NCBI RefSeq assembly: GCF_000719515.1
Contig: NZ_JOGR01000004.1
Span: 270,071 to 334,070, forward strand
DNA from: Glycomyces sp. NRRL B-16210
GTDB lineage: Bacteria; Actinomycetota; Actinomycetes; Mycobacteriales; Micromonosporaceae
DNA: 64,000 nucleotides
Reading direction: 5' to 3'
Shown here piece after piece: positions 18,397-25,026 of the stretch. How positions within the stretch are numbered: the first letter of the stretch is position 1; each line of letters begins with the position of its first letter. The position numbers and the translations under genes are program-made. Under the pieces are notes generated by a model. It did no database searches and had not been told where the DNA came from. It saw nothing but the letters and a program-made list of their open reading frames with translations.

Positions 18397-18831
18397 GTGC
18401 CGCTCACCGAACCCGTCTACTATTTCGCCGGATCCATTCGCGCCGGCCGTGACGACGTACCCCATTACAACCGGATCATCGCGCACCTCAAAAAGTCCGG
18501 ACCGGTCCGGACCGAACACGTGGGCGACTACTCCCTCTCGCTCTCGGGCCAGACCCAATTCGACGACAAGTACATCCACGACCGCGACCTCGCATGGCTG
18601 CGCAGCGCGAACGTCGTGGTCGCCGAGACCACCCGGCCGAGCCTGGGCGTCGGCTACGAGCTGGCCATGGCCACGGTCTACCAGATCCCGATCTTCGCGC
18701 TCCACCGCTCCGAGGAGTCCTCGCTGTCGGCGATGATCGCGGGCTGCCGCAACGTGACCGTCATCGAATACACCGACCTCGACGACGCGCTCGCGCGCCT
18801 CGACCACCTCCTGGAGGGCATCAGTGGCTAG
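18397..18831 (+). CDS. Nucleoside 5'-monophosphate N-glycoside hydrolase (MilB/BlsM/DNPH1-like)
   Basis: 144 aa. Predicted to cleave the N-glycosidic bond of a pyrimidine nucleotide, releasing free base and ribose (or deoxyribose) 5-phosphate. Features of the nucleoside 2-deoxyribosyltransferase superfamily are visible: FAGSIRAGR near the N-terminus (phosphate/sugar loop) and AETTRPSLGVGYELAMA in the middle, with the catalytic-type Glu. The SIRAGR form resembles the 5'-monophosphate hydrolases (DNPH1, MilB, BlsM, BcmB) more than transferases acting on free nucleosides. GGAGG at 18386-18390 abuts an ATG at 18391 but sits 6 nt before GTG 18397, so GTG is preferred. It overlaps the next gene by 8 nt, implying translational coupling. 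Pairing with a thymidylate-synthase-like enzyme is the MilA/MilB arrangement of hydroxymethylpyrimidine pathways. Confidence 0.85.
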   Translation: MPLTEPVYYFAGSIRAGRDDVPHYNRIIAHLKKSGPVRTEHVGDYSLSLSGQTQFDDKYIHDRDLAWLRSANVVVAETTRPSLGVGYELAMATVYQIPIFALHRSEESSLSAMIAGCRNVTVIEYTDLDDALARLDHLLEGISG

Positions 18832-19942
18832 GAACCTCACCGACGCGCTGACCGGCGTGCTCGACGACGTGCTCGACCGCGGCGTCGAGGTCCACGCCCG
18901 CGGGCAGAACCAGCTCGAAGTCCGCGCGCACCTGCTCACCGTCGAGCGGCCCACCGAACGGGTCCTGGTCCTGCCGGCCCGGCGCAACAACATCTTCGCC
19001 CAGATCGCCGAGACCGTCTGGGTCCTGGCCGGACGCAGCGACATCGACTTCCTCGGCCGCTACCTGCCGCGCGCCGCGGAGTTCTCCGACGACGGCCTCA
19101 CCTGGCGCGCCGGATACGGACCGCGACTGCGCGACTGGGGCCCGGGCACCGACCAGCTGGCCGGCGTCGTGCACCGACTGAAAGAGGACCCGAACTCCAA
19201 GCGCGCGGTCATGTCGATCTTCGACCCCGCCTCCGACTACGGCGACTCCAAAGACGTCCCGTGCAACAACTGGCTGCATTTCCTGCGCAGGGACGACTCG
19301 CTCAATCTCAGTGTCGCAGTGCGCGCGAACGACGCGATCTGGGGATTCAGCGGCATCAACTTCTTCGAATGGAGCGTGCTCCAGGAGATCGTCGCGGTGT
19401 CGGTCGGCGCGAGGCCCGGCGACCTCAACTGGTTCGTCGGATCGATGCACGTATATGAACGGCACTACGCCACGGCCGAGCGCATCCGCCGCAACAGCGC
19501 ACCGGTGAGCCCGTATCACTACGGCGTCCCGAGCCTCGCCATCACCACTACAGTGGAGGAACTTGATCGGCAATTGGACTCGGTCCTGAAAGCCGAGCGA
19601 CTCGCCCGCGACGGCGAGTACGTCCCCAGGGTCGCCGGACTCACCGACCCCTTCTTCGCCGCGTGCACCCGGATGCTCCAGATCTACAACATGGTCCGCA
19701 ACGACGAGCCCGCCGACGCCGTGCTCGACGCTCTCGCGGGACTCCCGCCGAGCGACTTCCGCGTCGCGGCCATCGAGTACCTCGCGCGCAAGCGCGGCGC
19801 CGACTTCTCCTACGAGCTGCCGCTGCTCGCGCAGGAGCGGGCCTTCCTCGAACACCACTTCAAGGCCGAGGCGGCCCTCGCGAAGGACCGCGCGAACGAC
19901 CCGGCGCCCGAGAAGGCCGCCGCGGTCGCCGAACCCGTCTGA
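18824..19942 (+). CDS. Thymidylate-synthase-family enzyme, probable pyrimidine nucleotide hydroxymethylase
   Basis: 372 aa. Likely adds a one-carbon unit from methylene-tetrahydrofolate to C5 of a pyrimidine nucleotide. The catalytic Cys147 is in KDVPCNNWLHF. The family phosphate/nucleotide loop is recast as SVAVRANDAIWGFSGIN with Asn179, then FFEWSVLQE. It is unlike housekeeping ThyA, which has LGxPFN, and resembles the CMP/dCMP hydroxymethylase branch (MilA, BcmA). A C-terminal extension of about 70 residues ends in an Ala/Glu-rich tail. GTG at 18824 overlaps the hydrolase stop and follows GGAGGG. Known pathways put the hydroxymethylase before the hydrolase: nucleotide, then 5-hydroxymethyl nucleotide, then free 5-hydroxymethyl base. 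Whether the base here is cytosine or uracil cannot be read safely; in classical family members Asn favours uracil and Asp favours cytosine at this site. Confidence 0.85.
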   Translation: MARNLTDALTGVLDDVLDRGVEVHARGQNQLEVRAHLLTVERPTERVLVLPARRNNIFAQIAETVWVLAGRSDIDFLGRYLPRAAEFSDDGLTWRAGYGPRLRDWGPGTDQLAGVVHRLKEDPNSKRAVMSIFDPASDYGDSKDVPCNNWLHFLRRDDSLNLSVAVRANDAIWGFSGINFFEWSVLQEIVAVSVGARPGDLNWFVGSMHVYERHYATAERIRRNSAPVSPYHYGVPSLAITTTVEELDRQLDSVLKAERLARDGEYVPRVAGLTDPFFAACTRMLQIYNMVRNDEPADAVLDALAGLPPSDFRVAAIEYLARKRGADFSYELPLLAQERAFLEHHFKAEAALAKDRANDPAPEKAAAVAEPV

Positions 19943-19976
19943 CCCCACCGCAACCGCAACCCACGGAAGGGAATCC

Positions 19977-21227
19977 ATGTCCACGCCCGTCTCCGAGCGC
20001 AGACCGCCGTCCCTGGGCCGACGCCTCGGGCTGCCCGACACCGGCGGGCGCGGCAACTACGTCGCCTCCACCGTCATCGACAGCCTCGCCCACGGCCTGG
20101 TGTTCGCGTTCCTCCTGGTCTACTTCGACCGCGTCACCGACGTCGGCCTGGGGACGATCGGCCTCGCCCTGTCCGCCGGCAGGCTCGCGGCCCTCCCGGT
20201 CCCGGCCCTCATCGGCCCGCTCATGGACCGGTTCGGCTCCAAGACGATCGTGGTCGCCGGGAACGTCGCGTCGAGCGCGGGCATGGTCGTCTGCGCCGTC
20301 GCGGCGGACGCGTGGCACATCGCCCTCGCGCAACTGCTCGTCCAGACCGGGACCAACGCGTACTGGACCTGCTCGCGCGATCTGGTCGGCATCGCCTCCC
20401 GCGGCGAGCAGCGCTCGCGGTGGTTCGGATTGCAGAACGCCCTGCGCAACATCGGCGCCGGCTTCGGCGCGGCGGCCACGGCCGGCGCTCTGGCCGTGCT
20501 CGGCGACGGCGGCCTGCGCGGCGTGATCGTCGTCAGCGCGGTCTCGTTCCTCGTCGCCGGTGCGCTCCTGCTGGCGTGGCGCACCGGCGACGGGTCCGCT
20601 CCGGAGGCCGAGAGCGAGGACGGCGAGGAGGCGGCCCCGGAGGCGGTGTCCTATCTCGACGTGTTCCGCGACCGGCGCTACATGGCGCTGCTGGGGGTGA
20701 ACTTCTCGTTCGTGCTGGCGGCCATGGTCCTGCCGCTCCTGATCGCCATCTGGACGATCGACCACGTGGGCGTCGGGGCCTGGTGGGCGGGCGCCCTGGT
20801 GGTGCTGAACACCGCGATCGTGGCGCTGCTGAGCACCGTGATCGTCAGCCGGACCGAGCACCGGCGCCCGCATCGGCTCGTGCAGTTCGCCTCGGCGCTC
20901 AACGCGGCCTCGTTCGCCCTGTTCGCGCTCGCGCTCGGGCTGCCGGAGGCGGCGGCGGTCGCGGCCCTGGTGGTCGCGATGCTCGTGTACACGCTCGGGG
21001 AGGTCGTGGGGACCCCCTACATCAACGAACTGACCGTCACCCTCGCCCCGGCCACGGGCGCGGGCCGGTACCACGCGGCGTTCCAGCTCTCGTGGAGCCT
21101 GGGCATGGCGACCGCGCCGGCGCTGTTCGCGGCGCTGATCACCTACGGCGCGCTGCTGCCGTGGCTGTTCCTGGGGGCGGTCTCCGTCCTCGTCATTCCG
21201 CTCGCGCGGCGCTTCGCCGCGCCCTGA
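19977..21227 (+). CDS. MFS transporter, probable exporter of the cluster product
   Basis: 416 aa, about 12 transmembrane segments, for example LVFAFLLVYF, GLALSAGRLAALPVPALI, GVIVVSAVSFLVAGALLLAW and VNFSFVLAAMVLPLLIAIW. A charged loop (EAESEDGEEAAPEAV) lies in the centre between the two halves. A family-A-like signature appears as GPLMDRFGSKTIVVAG after the second helix. ATG at 19977 follows GGAAGGG. It lies 34 nt after the hydroxymethylase gene and 54 nt before the first ligase, inside one operon, so export of and self-protection against the product is the natural role. Substrate inferred from context only. Confidence 0.85.
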   Translation: MSTPVSERRPPSLGRRLGLPDTGGRGNYVASTVIDSLAHGLVFAFLLVYFDRVTDVGLGTIGLALSAGRLAALPVPALIGPLMDRFGSKTIVVAGNVASSAGMVVCAVAADAWHIALAQLLVQTGTNAYWTCSRDLVGIASRGEQRSRWFGLQNALRNIGAGFGAAATAGALAVLGDGGLRGVIVVSAVSFLVAGALLLAWRTGDGSAPEAESEDGEEAAPEAVSYLDVFRDRRYMALLGVNFSFVLAAMVLPLLIAIWTIDHVGVGAWWAGALVVLNTAIVALLSTVIVSRTEHRRPHRLVQFASALNAASFALFALALGLPEAAAVAALVVAMLVYTLGEVVGTPYINELTVTLAPATGAGRYHAAFQLSWSLGMATAPALFAALITYGALLPWLFLGAVSVLVIPLARRFAAP

Positions 21228-21281
21228 TCCTTCGAAGCGACACCCGTCTCCGCCCATCGGCGTCAAGAAAGGCACCCCAAG

Positions 21282-22514
21282 ATGACGAAGCAGTCAGTGC
21301 TCCTCCTCGAAGCGTACGGAAACTCCGGTGAAGTCCTCGTCGACGCCATCCTGGCCGAAGGCTTCGGCGTGGTCGTGGCGACGCACCGCGCCCTGTTCGA
21401 GGGCTACTCCGAGCGCCTGCGCGGCAAGATCGACACCACGCTGTTCGTGGACTACGCCTCCGCGACGATCCGCGCCGACCTGGTCGACGCCGCCCGCCCG
21501 CACCCGATCGCGGGCGTGGTGACCGGCTGGGAGTTCTTCACGCCCCTCGCCGCGGAGGTCGCCGCCGACCTCGCACTGCCGGGCAACGACCCGGACCTGG
21601 GCCTGGCGGCGCGGCACAAGTGGCACATGGCGAAGGCGCTGCACGGGGCGGGCGTCAGCCACGCGGTGACCGTGCACGGCGCCGACCTCGACGCCCTGAC
21701 CCGCCAGATCGAGTCGAACGGCCTCGACTACCCGGTGGTGGTCAAGCCCGTCGAGAACGCCGGCTCGATCGGGGTCCGCGTGGTCGAGGACCCGTTCGAG
21801 CTGCGGCCGGCGGTCGCCGAGGCCCAGAACTGGCCCCTGGAGTTCCCGCACGACGTCCCGCTCGACACCACCGTGATCGCCCAGTCCTATGTGGGCGGGC
21901 GGGAGTACTCGGTGGAGAGCCTGGCGTCGGACGGGGAGATCCGCCACGTCGCGGTCACCGAGAAGGCCACCACGCAGGGGGCGTTCCGCGCCGAGACCGG
22001 GCACACCGTGCCCGCCCCGCTGGAGGAGCCCGGTCGCGGGCGCATCCTGGAGGAGACCACGAAGGCGCTGCGGGCCTTGGGCTTTCGCAACGGCGCGGCG
22101 CACACCGAGGTCAAGCTCTGGAACGGCCGCCCGTGGATCATCGAGAGCGGCCTGCGACCGGCGGGCGACCACATCGTCAAGCTCGTCACGCTCGCCACCG
22201 GGACGGACTACCCGCGGGCCTACGTGCGGGCCGCGACCGGCGGCGGCCTGCCGGAAGTCGATGCCGCGCAGCGGCACGCGGGCGTGCGCTTCGTCTTCCC
22301 CGAACGCGCCGGGAAGGTGGCCGCCGTGCCCGCGTTCGAGGCGGGCGAGGGCGTCGTGGAGGGCGAGATCCTCGTGTCCGAGGGCGACGCGGTCGGCGGC
22401 GCGGCCGACAACATCTCGCGGCTCGCGTACGTGATCGCGACCGGGAGCGACCGCGCGGAGCTGGACGGGCGGCTCGACGCGGCCGTCAAGAGCGTCCAGG
22501 TCGACGTCGAATGA
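21282..22514 (+). CDS. ATP-grasp ligase 1 (amino-acid/carboxylate-amine ligase type)
   Basis: 410 aa. Expected to join a carboxylate to an amine or similar nucleophile through an acyl-phosphate. An N-terminal Rossmann-like domain (MTKQSVLLLEAYGNSG) precedes the ATP-grasp domain with HKWHMAKAL, YPVVVKPVENAGSIGV (P-loop-like), VIAQSYVGGREYSVES and GAAHTEVKLWNGRPWI. The metal-binding strand reads IIESGLRPAGDHI, whereas the family norm is E-x-N-x-R-x-x-G; the usual Asn is Gly here. The organisation resembles BacD/DdaF-type L-amino acid ligases and the CPSase-like ATP-grasp group. It overlaps the second ligase by ATGA. The two enzymes probably act in sequence, adding one or two amino acids to the pyrimidine or its precursor. 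Confidence 0.85.
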   Translation: MTKQSVLLLEAYGNSGEVLVDAILAEGFGVVVATHRALFEGYSERLRGKIDTTLFVDYASATIRADLVDAARPHPIAGVVTGWEFFTPLAAEVAADLALPGNDPDLGLAARHKWHMAKALHGAGVSHAVTVHGADLDALTRQIESNGLDYPVVVKPVENAGSIGVRVVEDPFELRPAVAEAQNWPLEFPHDVPLDTTVIAQSYVGGREYSVESLASDGEIRHVAVTEKATTQGAFRAETGHTVPAPLEEPGRGRILEETTKALRALGFRNGAAHTEVKLWNGRPWIIESGLRPAGDHIVKLVTLATGTDYPRAYVRAATGGGLPEVDAAQRHAGVRFVFPERAGKVAAVPAFEAGEGVVEGEILVSEGDAVGGAADNISRLAYVIATGSDRAELDGRLDAAVKSVQVDVE

Positions 22515-23764
22515 GCCGCGCGGTCGCCTTCGTCCGCTCGATCGAGGTCGCGCAGGCCGCGCCGTTCCTGGCGCAGAGCGTCGAGCGGCTCCGGTCCGAA
22601 TCGGTCGAACCGCTGCTCTACTACACCGACGGCGCGTGCACTCCGGCCGACTTCCCCGGCCGCAGCCGCAAACTCGACGCGGACGTGAACGCCGCGGGGA
22701 TCTGGGAGGCGCTCGCCGAGGACGCGGCGACGCTCGGCGCCTCCCTGTCGATCCCGGACGAGAACGCCGTCCGCGACGGCTTCGTCAAGGCCCGCATCGA
22801 GGCGAACGGCGGGCGGCTCGTCGCGTGCGACGCCGAGGTGGCCCAGACCTTCGCGAACAAGTGGGAGACCAAGCCGCTGCTGGGCGAGCACGGGTTCACC
22901 GTGCCGCCGGCGGTGTTCGTGGACGGCGACCTGCTCAACGGGCGCGGGCCGCACTACGTGGAGTACCACAGCGTCGTCCGCGACCAGGTCCGGCGGATCG
23001 GGTACCCGGTGCTGGTCAAGCCGCTGTGGGACTGCCTGGGCAACGGCGTCGCGTTCCTGGCCGACGACGAGGCGCTCCAGGCGTTCCTGGCCGCTCCCGC
23101 GCCCGGCAACGTCCTCGTCGAGCAGTGCGTCACCGGGACCCTGTGCTCGGTCGAGGTCCTGTCGGAGGGCGGCCGGGCCTTCATGCAGCCGATTGTGTGG
23201 AAGGGACCGGCGGGCGGGCCGCCTTCGTTCGCGTTCACGCAGGTCAGGCACACGGCCACGGCGCCGGATCTGCCCGGGCTGGCCGAGCTGCGGGCGGCGG
23301 TCGATTCCTTGTGCGCCGAACCGGGCGTCGAGGGCGCGGTCGAGTTCGAGTTCGTCTACGACGGGGCGTTCCACTGCATCGAGGTCAATCCGCGGGTGTC
23401 GGGCTCGACGGGCATCTCGATCGCGGCCTCGGGGGTGAACACCTACTACGAGCTGGCCCGCATGGCGCTCGGCACCTGGGCGCCCCCTGCGCCGGACCTC
23501 GCCGAACCCCGTGTCGCACTGCAATTCCCGGTGCGGACGCCCGAGGCGCCGGCCGAGCTGCCGGCGGGCGCGACCGTGCACCGGTGGAACACGTTCACGG
23601 TGGAAGGGCAGCGGTACCGCAACGCGCTGGTGTCGGTCCGCCGCTCCGCCTGGCGCGATTTCGAGCGCTGGAGCGCGGGAGCGGGGGTCGAGGGCGGCAC
23701 GGTCGCCGCGGAGACGGCGGCCGCGATCACCGCCGTCGACCCGGCGGGCGAACTCGTTCCATAG
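22511..23764 (+). CDS. ATP-grasp ligase 2
   Basis: 417 aa. Start ATG at 22511 overlaps the upstream TGA (ATGA), so the two ligases are translationally coupled. An N-terminal domain (MSRAVAFVRSIEVAQAAPF) leads to the ATP-grasp core: NKWETKPLLGEHGFTVPPA, GYPVLVKPLWDCLGNGV and the metal site HCIEVNPRVSGSTGIS, which has the complete E-x-N-x-R pattern, unlike ligase 1. The C-terminal 110 residues form a small beta-rich domain. It is the last gene of the operon and is followed by a large inverted repeat. A carboxylate-amine ligase role is firm at family level; the substrates are unknown. Sequence divergence from ligase 1 argues that they act on different substrates. Confidence 0.85.
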   Translation: MSRAVAFVRSIEVAQAAPFLAQSVERLRSESVEPLLYYTDGACTPADFPGRSRKLDADVNAAGIWEALAEDAATLGASLSIPDENAVRDGFVKARIEANGGRLVACDAEVAQTFANKWETKPLLGEHGFTVPPAVFVDGDLLNGRGPHYVEYHSVVRDQVRRIGYPVLVKPLWDCLGNGVAFLADDEALQAFLAAPAPGNVLVEQCVTGTLCSVEVLSEGGRAFMQPIVWKGPAGGPPSFAFTQVRHTATAPDLPGLAELRAAVDSLCAEPGVEGAVEFEFVYDGAFHCIEVNPRVSGSTGISIAASGVNTYYELARMALGTWAPPAPDLAEPRVALQFPVRTPEAPAELPAGATVHRWNTFTVEGQRYRNALVSVRRSAWRDFERWSAGAGVEGGTVAAETAAAITAVDPAGELVP

Positions 23765-23778
23765 TGGATTGAAAAGCA

Positions 23779-23843
23779 CGGCGGGCGGCCGACGCATCGG
23801 ACCTCTGAGCTGCGGACCGCGGCCCGGAGGCGGCCGCCCGCCG
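23779..23843 (+). terminator. Long inverted repeat after the ATP-grasp operon
   Basis: Perfect 13-bp arms CGGCGGGCGGCCG (23779-23791) and CGGCCGCCCGCCG (23831-23843) around a 39 nt loop, directly after the operon's last stop. No U-tract; GC-rich hairpins of this kind commonly end actinomycete transcripts. Confidence 0.5.
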
Positions 23844-23858
23844 CTATGCTCGACCACC

Positions 23859-24173
23859 ATGGAGGACGACCACCCGTTCGTGCGCGAGGTGTACCCCGAG
23901 CTCGTCGAGGAGCTCTCCCGGCTCCTGGAGGGCATCGGCGAGCGGTACCTCTCGGTCAGCGTGCGGCAGGCGCGGATGATCGCCCCCTGCGAGTGCGGCG
24001 ACGGCTTCTGCCAGAGCATCCGCACCGCCGAGCACGAGCCCGGCGCCCCTTACGGTCCGGGCCACCGCAATGTCATGCTCGATCCCGAGGAAGGGATGCT
24101 CATCCTCGACGTGGTCGACGAGCGGATCGTGTACATCGAGGTCCTCTTCCGGGCCCCGATGAAGCGCCTCTGA
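23859..24173 (+). CDS. Conserved hypothetical protein with CxC...C motif
   Basis: 104 aa. ATG at 23859 gives MEDDHPFVREVYPELVEEL. The middle contains APCECGDGFCQSIRT, three closely spaced cysteines that could bind a metal, followed by YGPGHRNVMLD and a C-terminal beta strand pattern (GMLILDVVDERIVYIEV). I recall similar small actinobacterial proteins of unknown function. It follows the operon's inverted repeat, so it is probably transcribed separately, and it is convergent with the methyltransferase 4 nt away. No signal peptide or membrane segment. Confidence 0.75.
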   Translation: MEDDHPFVREVYPELVEELSRLLEGIGERYLSVSVRQARMIAPCECGDGFCQSIRTAEHEPGAPYGPGHRNVMLDPEEGMLILDVVDERIVYIEVLFRAPMKRL

Positions 24174-24177
24174 GGGT

Positions 24178-24957
24178 TCAGGCCCCGTCGGTCCCGAGCA
24201 CGGCGAGGTACTCGTGGCGCTCGCGCAGCAGCGCGGCGTTCCCGGCGTGGTCGGCGGCCGGGTCGAGCGGGTCGTCGCCGACGAGGAGCCCTTCGAGGGC
24301 CAGGCCGGTGCCTTCGAGCAGCAGGCGCAGGTCGGCGGGGCTGTAGCAGCGGATCCGCTGGGTGATCCGGCGGTCGGGTTCGGCGGTGTCCCACCAGGTG
24401 TCGACGGCGGTGGCGGTGACCGGGTCGTAGGCGGTCGACTGGCGCAGCTCGTGGTGGTAGCCGCGTTCGGGGTCGGCCTTCAGCAGTTCGAGGTCGCCGT
24501 CCCAGCCGGCCCAGACCAGCGGGTTGAACACGTCCACGAGGGCCGTGCCGCCCGGCGCGAGCCATGCGGCGATCCGCCGCAGTAGCCGCCGCTGGTCGGC
24601 GTCCGATCCGATGCCGAAGCCGTTCCAGTAGACGACCGCGTCGAAGGGGCCTTCGACCGCGGCGGTGTAGAAGTCGCCGTGGACGATCCGCATCCGCTCG
24701 GGCCCGAAGCGCTCGGCGTGGGCGAGGGCCCGCTCGGCGCGGGAGGAGAGTTCGACGCCGACGACCTCGTGCCCGGCCTCGGCGAAGGCCGCGGCCGTGT
24801 TCCCGTAGCCGCAGCCGAGTTCGAGCACGCGCTTGGGCTCGGGGCCGCAGACGCGGTGCAGCCCTGCGACTCTGCCCCTGTCGCGGTCGCCGACGCCCGA
24901 TTCGGCCTCGACCCACCAGCCGCCGGTGCGGCTGTAGAACTCCTCGGCCCATTCCAT
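24178..24957 (-). CDS. Class I SAM-dependent methyltransferase
   Basis: 259 aa. Motif I is VLELGCGYGNTA, motif II acidic end is VVGVEL, and the post-II segment is FDAVVYWNGFGIGSD, followed by APGGTALVDVFNP. ATG 24957 (MEWAEEFYSRTGGWW) is preferred to an upstream ATG at 24987, because homologous proteins start close to the aromatic WAEEFY segment; the ribosome-binding site is weak for both. Substrate unknown; C-terminal half typical of small-molecule methyltransferases. Convergent with the hypothetical gene and 69 nt from the subtilase stop. Confidence 0.8.
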   Translation of the reverse strand: MEWAEEFYSRTGGWWVEAESGVGDRDRGRVAGLHRVCGPEPKRVLELGCGYGNTAAAFAEAGHEVVGVELSSRAERALAHAERFGPERMRIVHGDFYTAAVEGPFDAVVYWNGFGIGSDADQRRLLRRIAAWLAPGGTALVDVFNPLVWAGWDGDLELLKADPERGYHHELRQSTAYDPVTATAVDTWWDTAEPDRRITQRIRCYSPADLRLLLEGTGLALEGLLVGDDPLDPAADHAGNAALLRERHEYLAVLGTDGA

Positions 24958-25026
24958 GTCGCGAGCGTAGGAGCCGCGGGCGCGCACCGCAATCGCTTAA
25001 CAGCCGGCTTCCGCCGAGGGCGCTCT

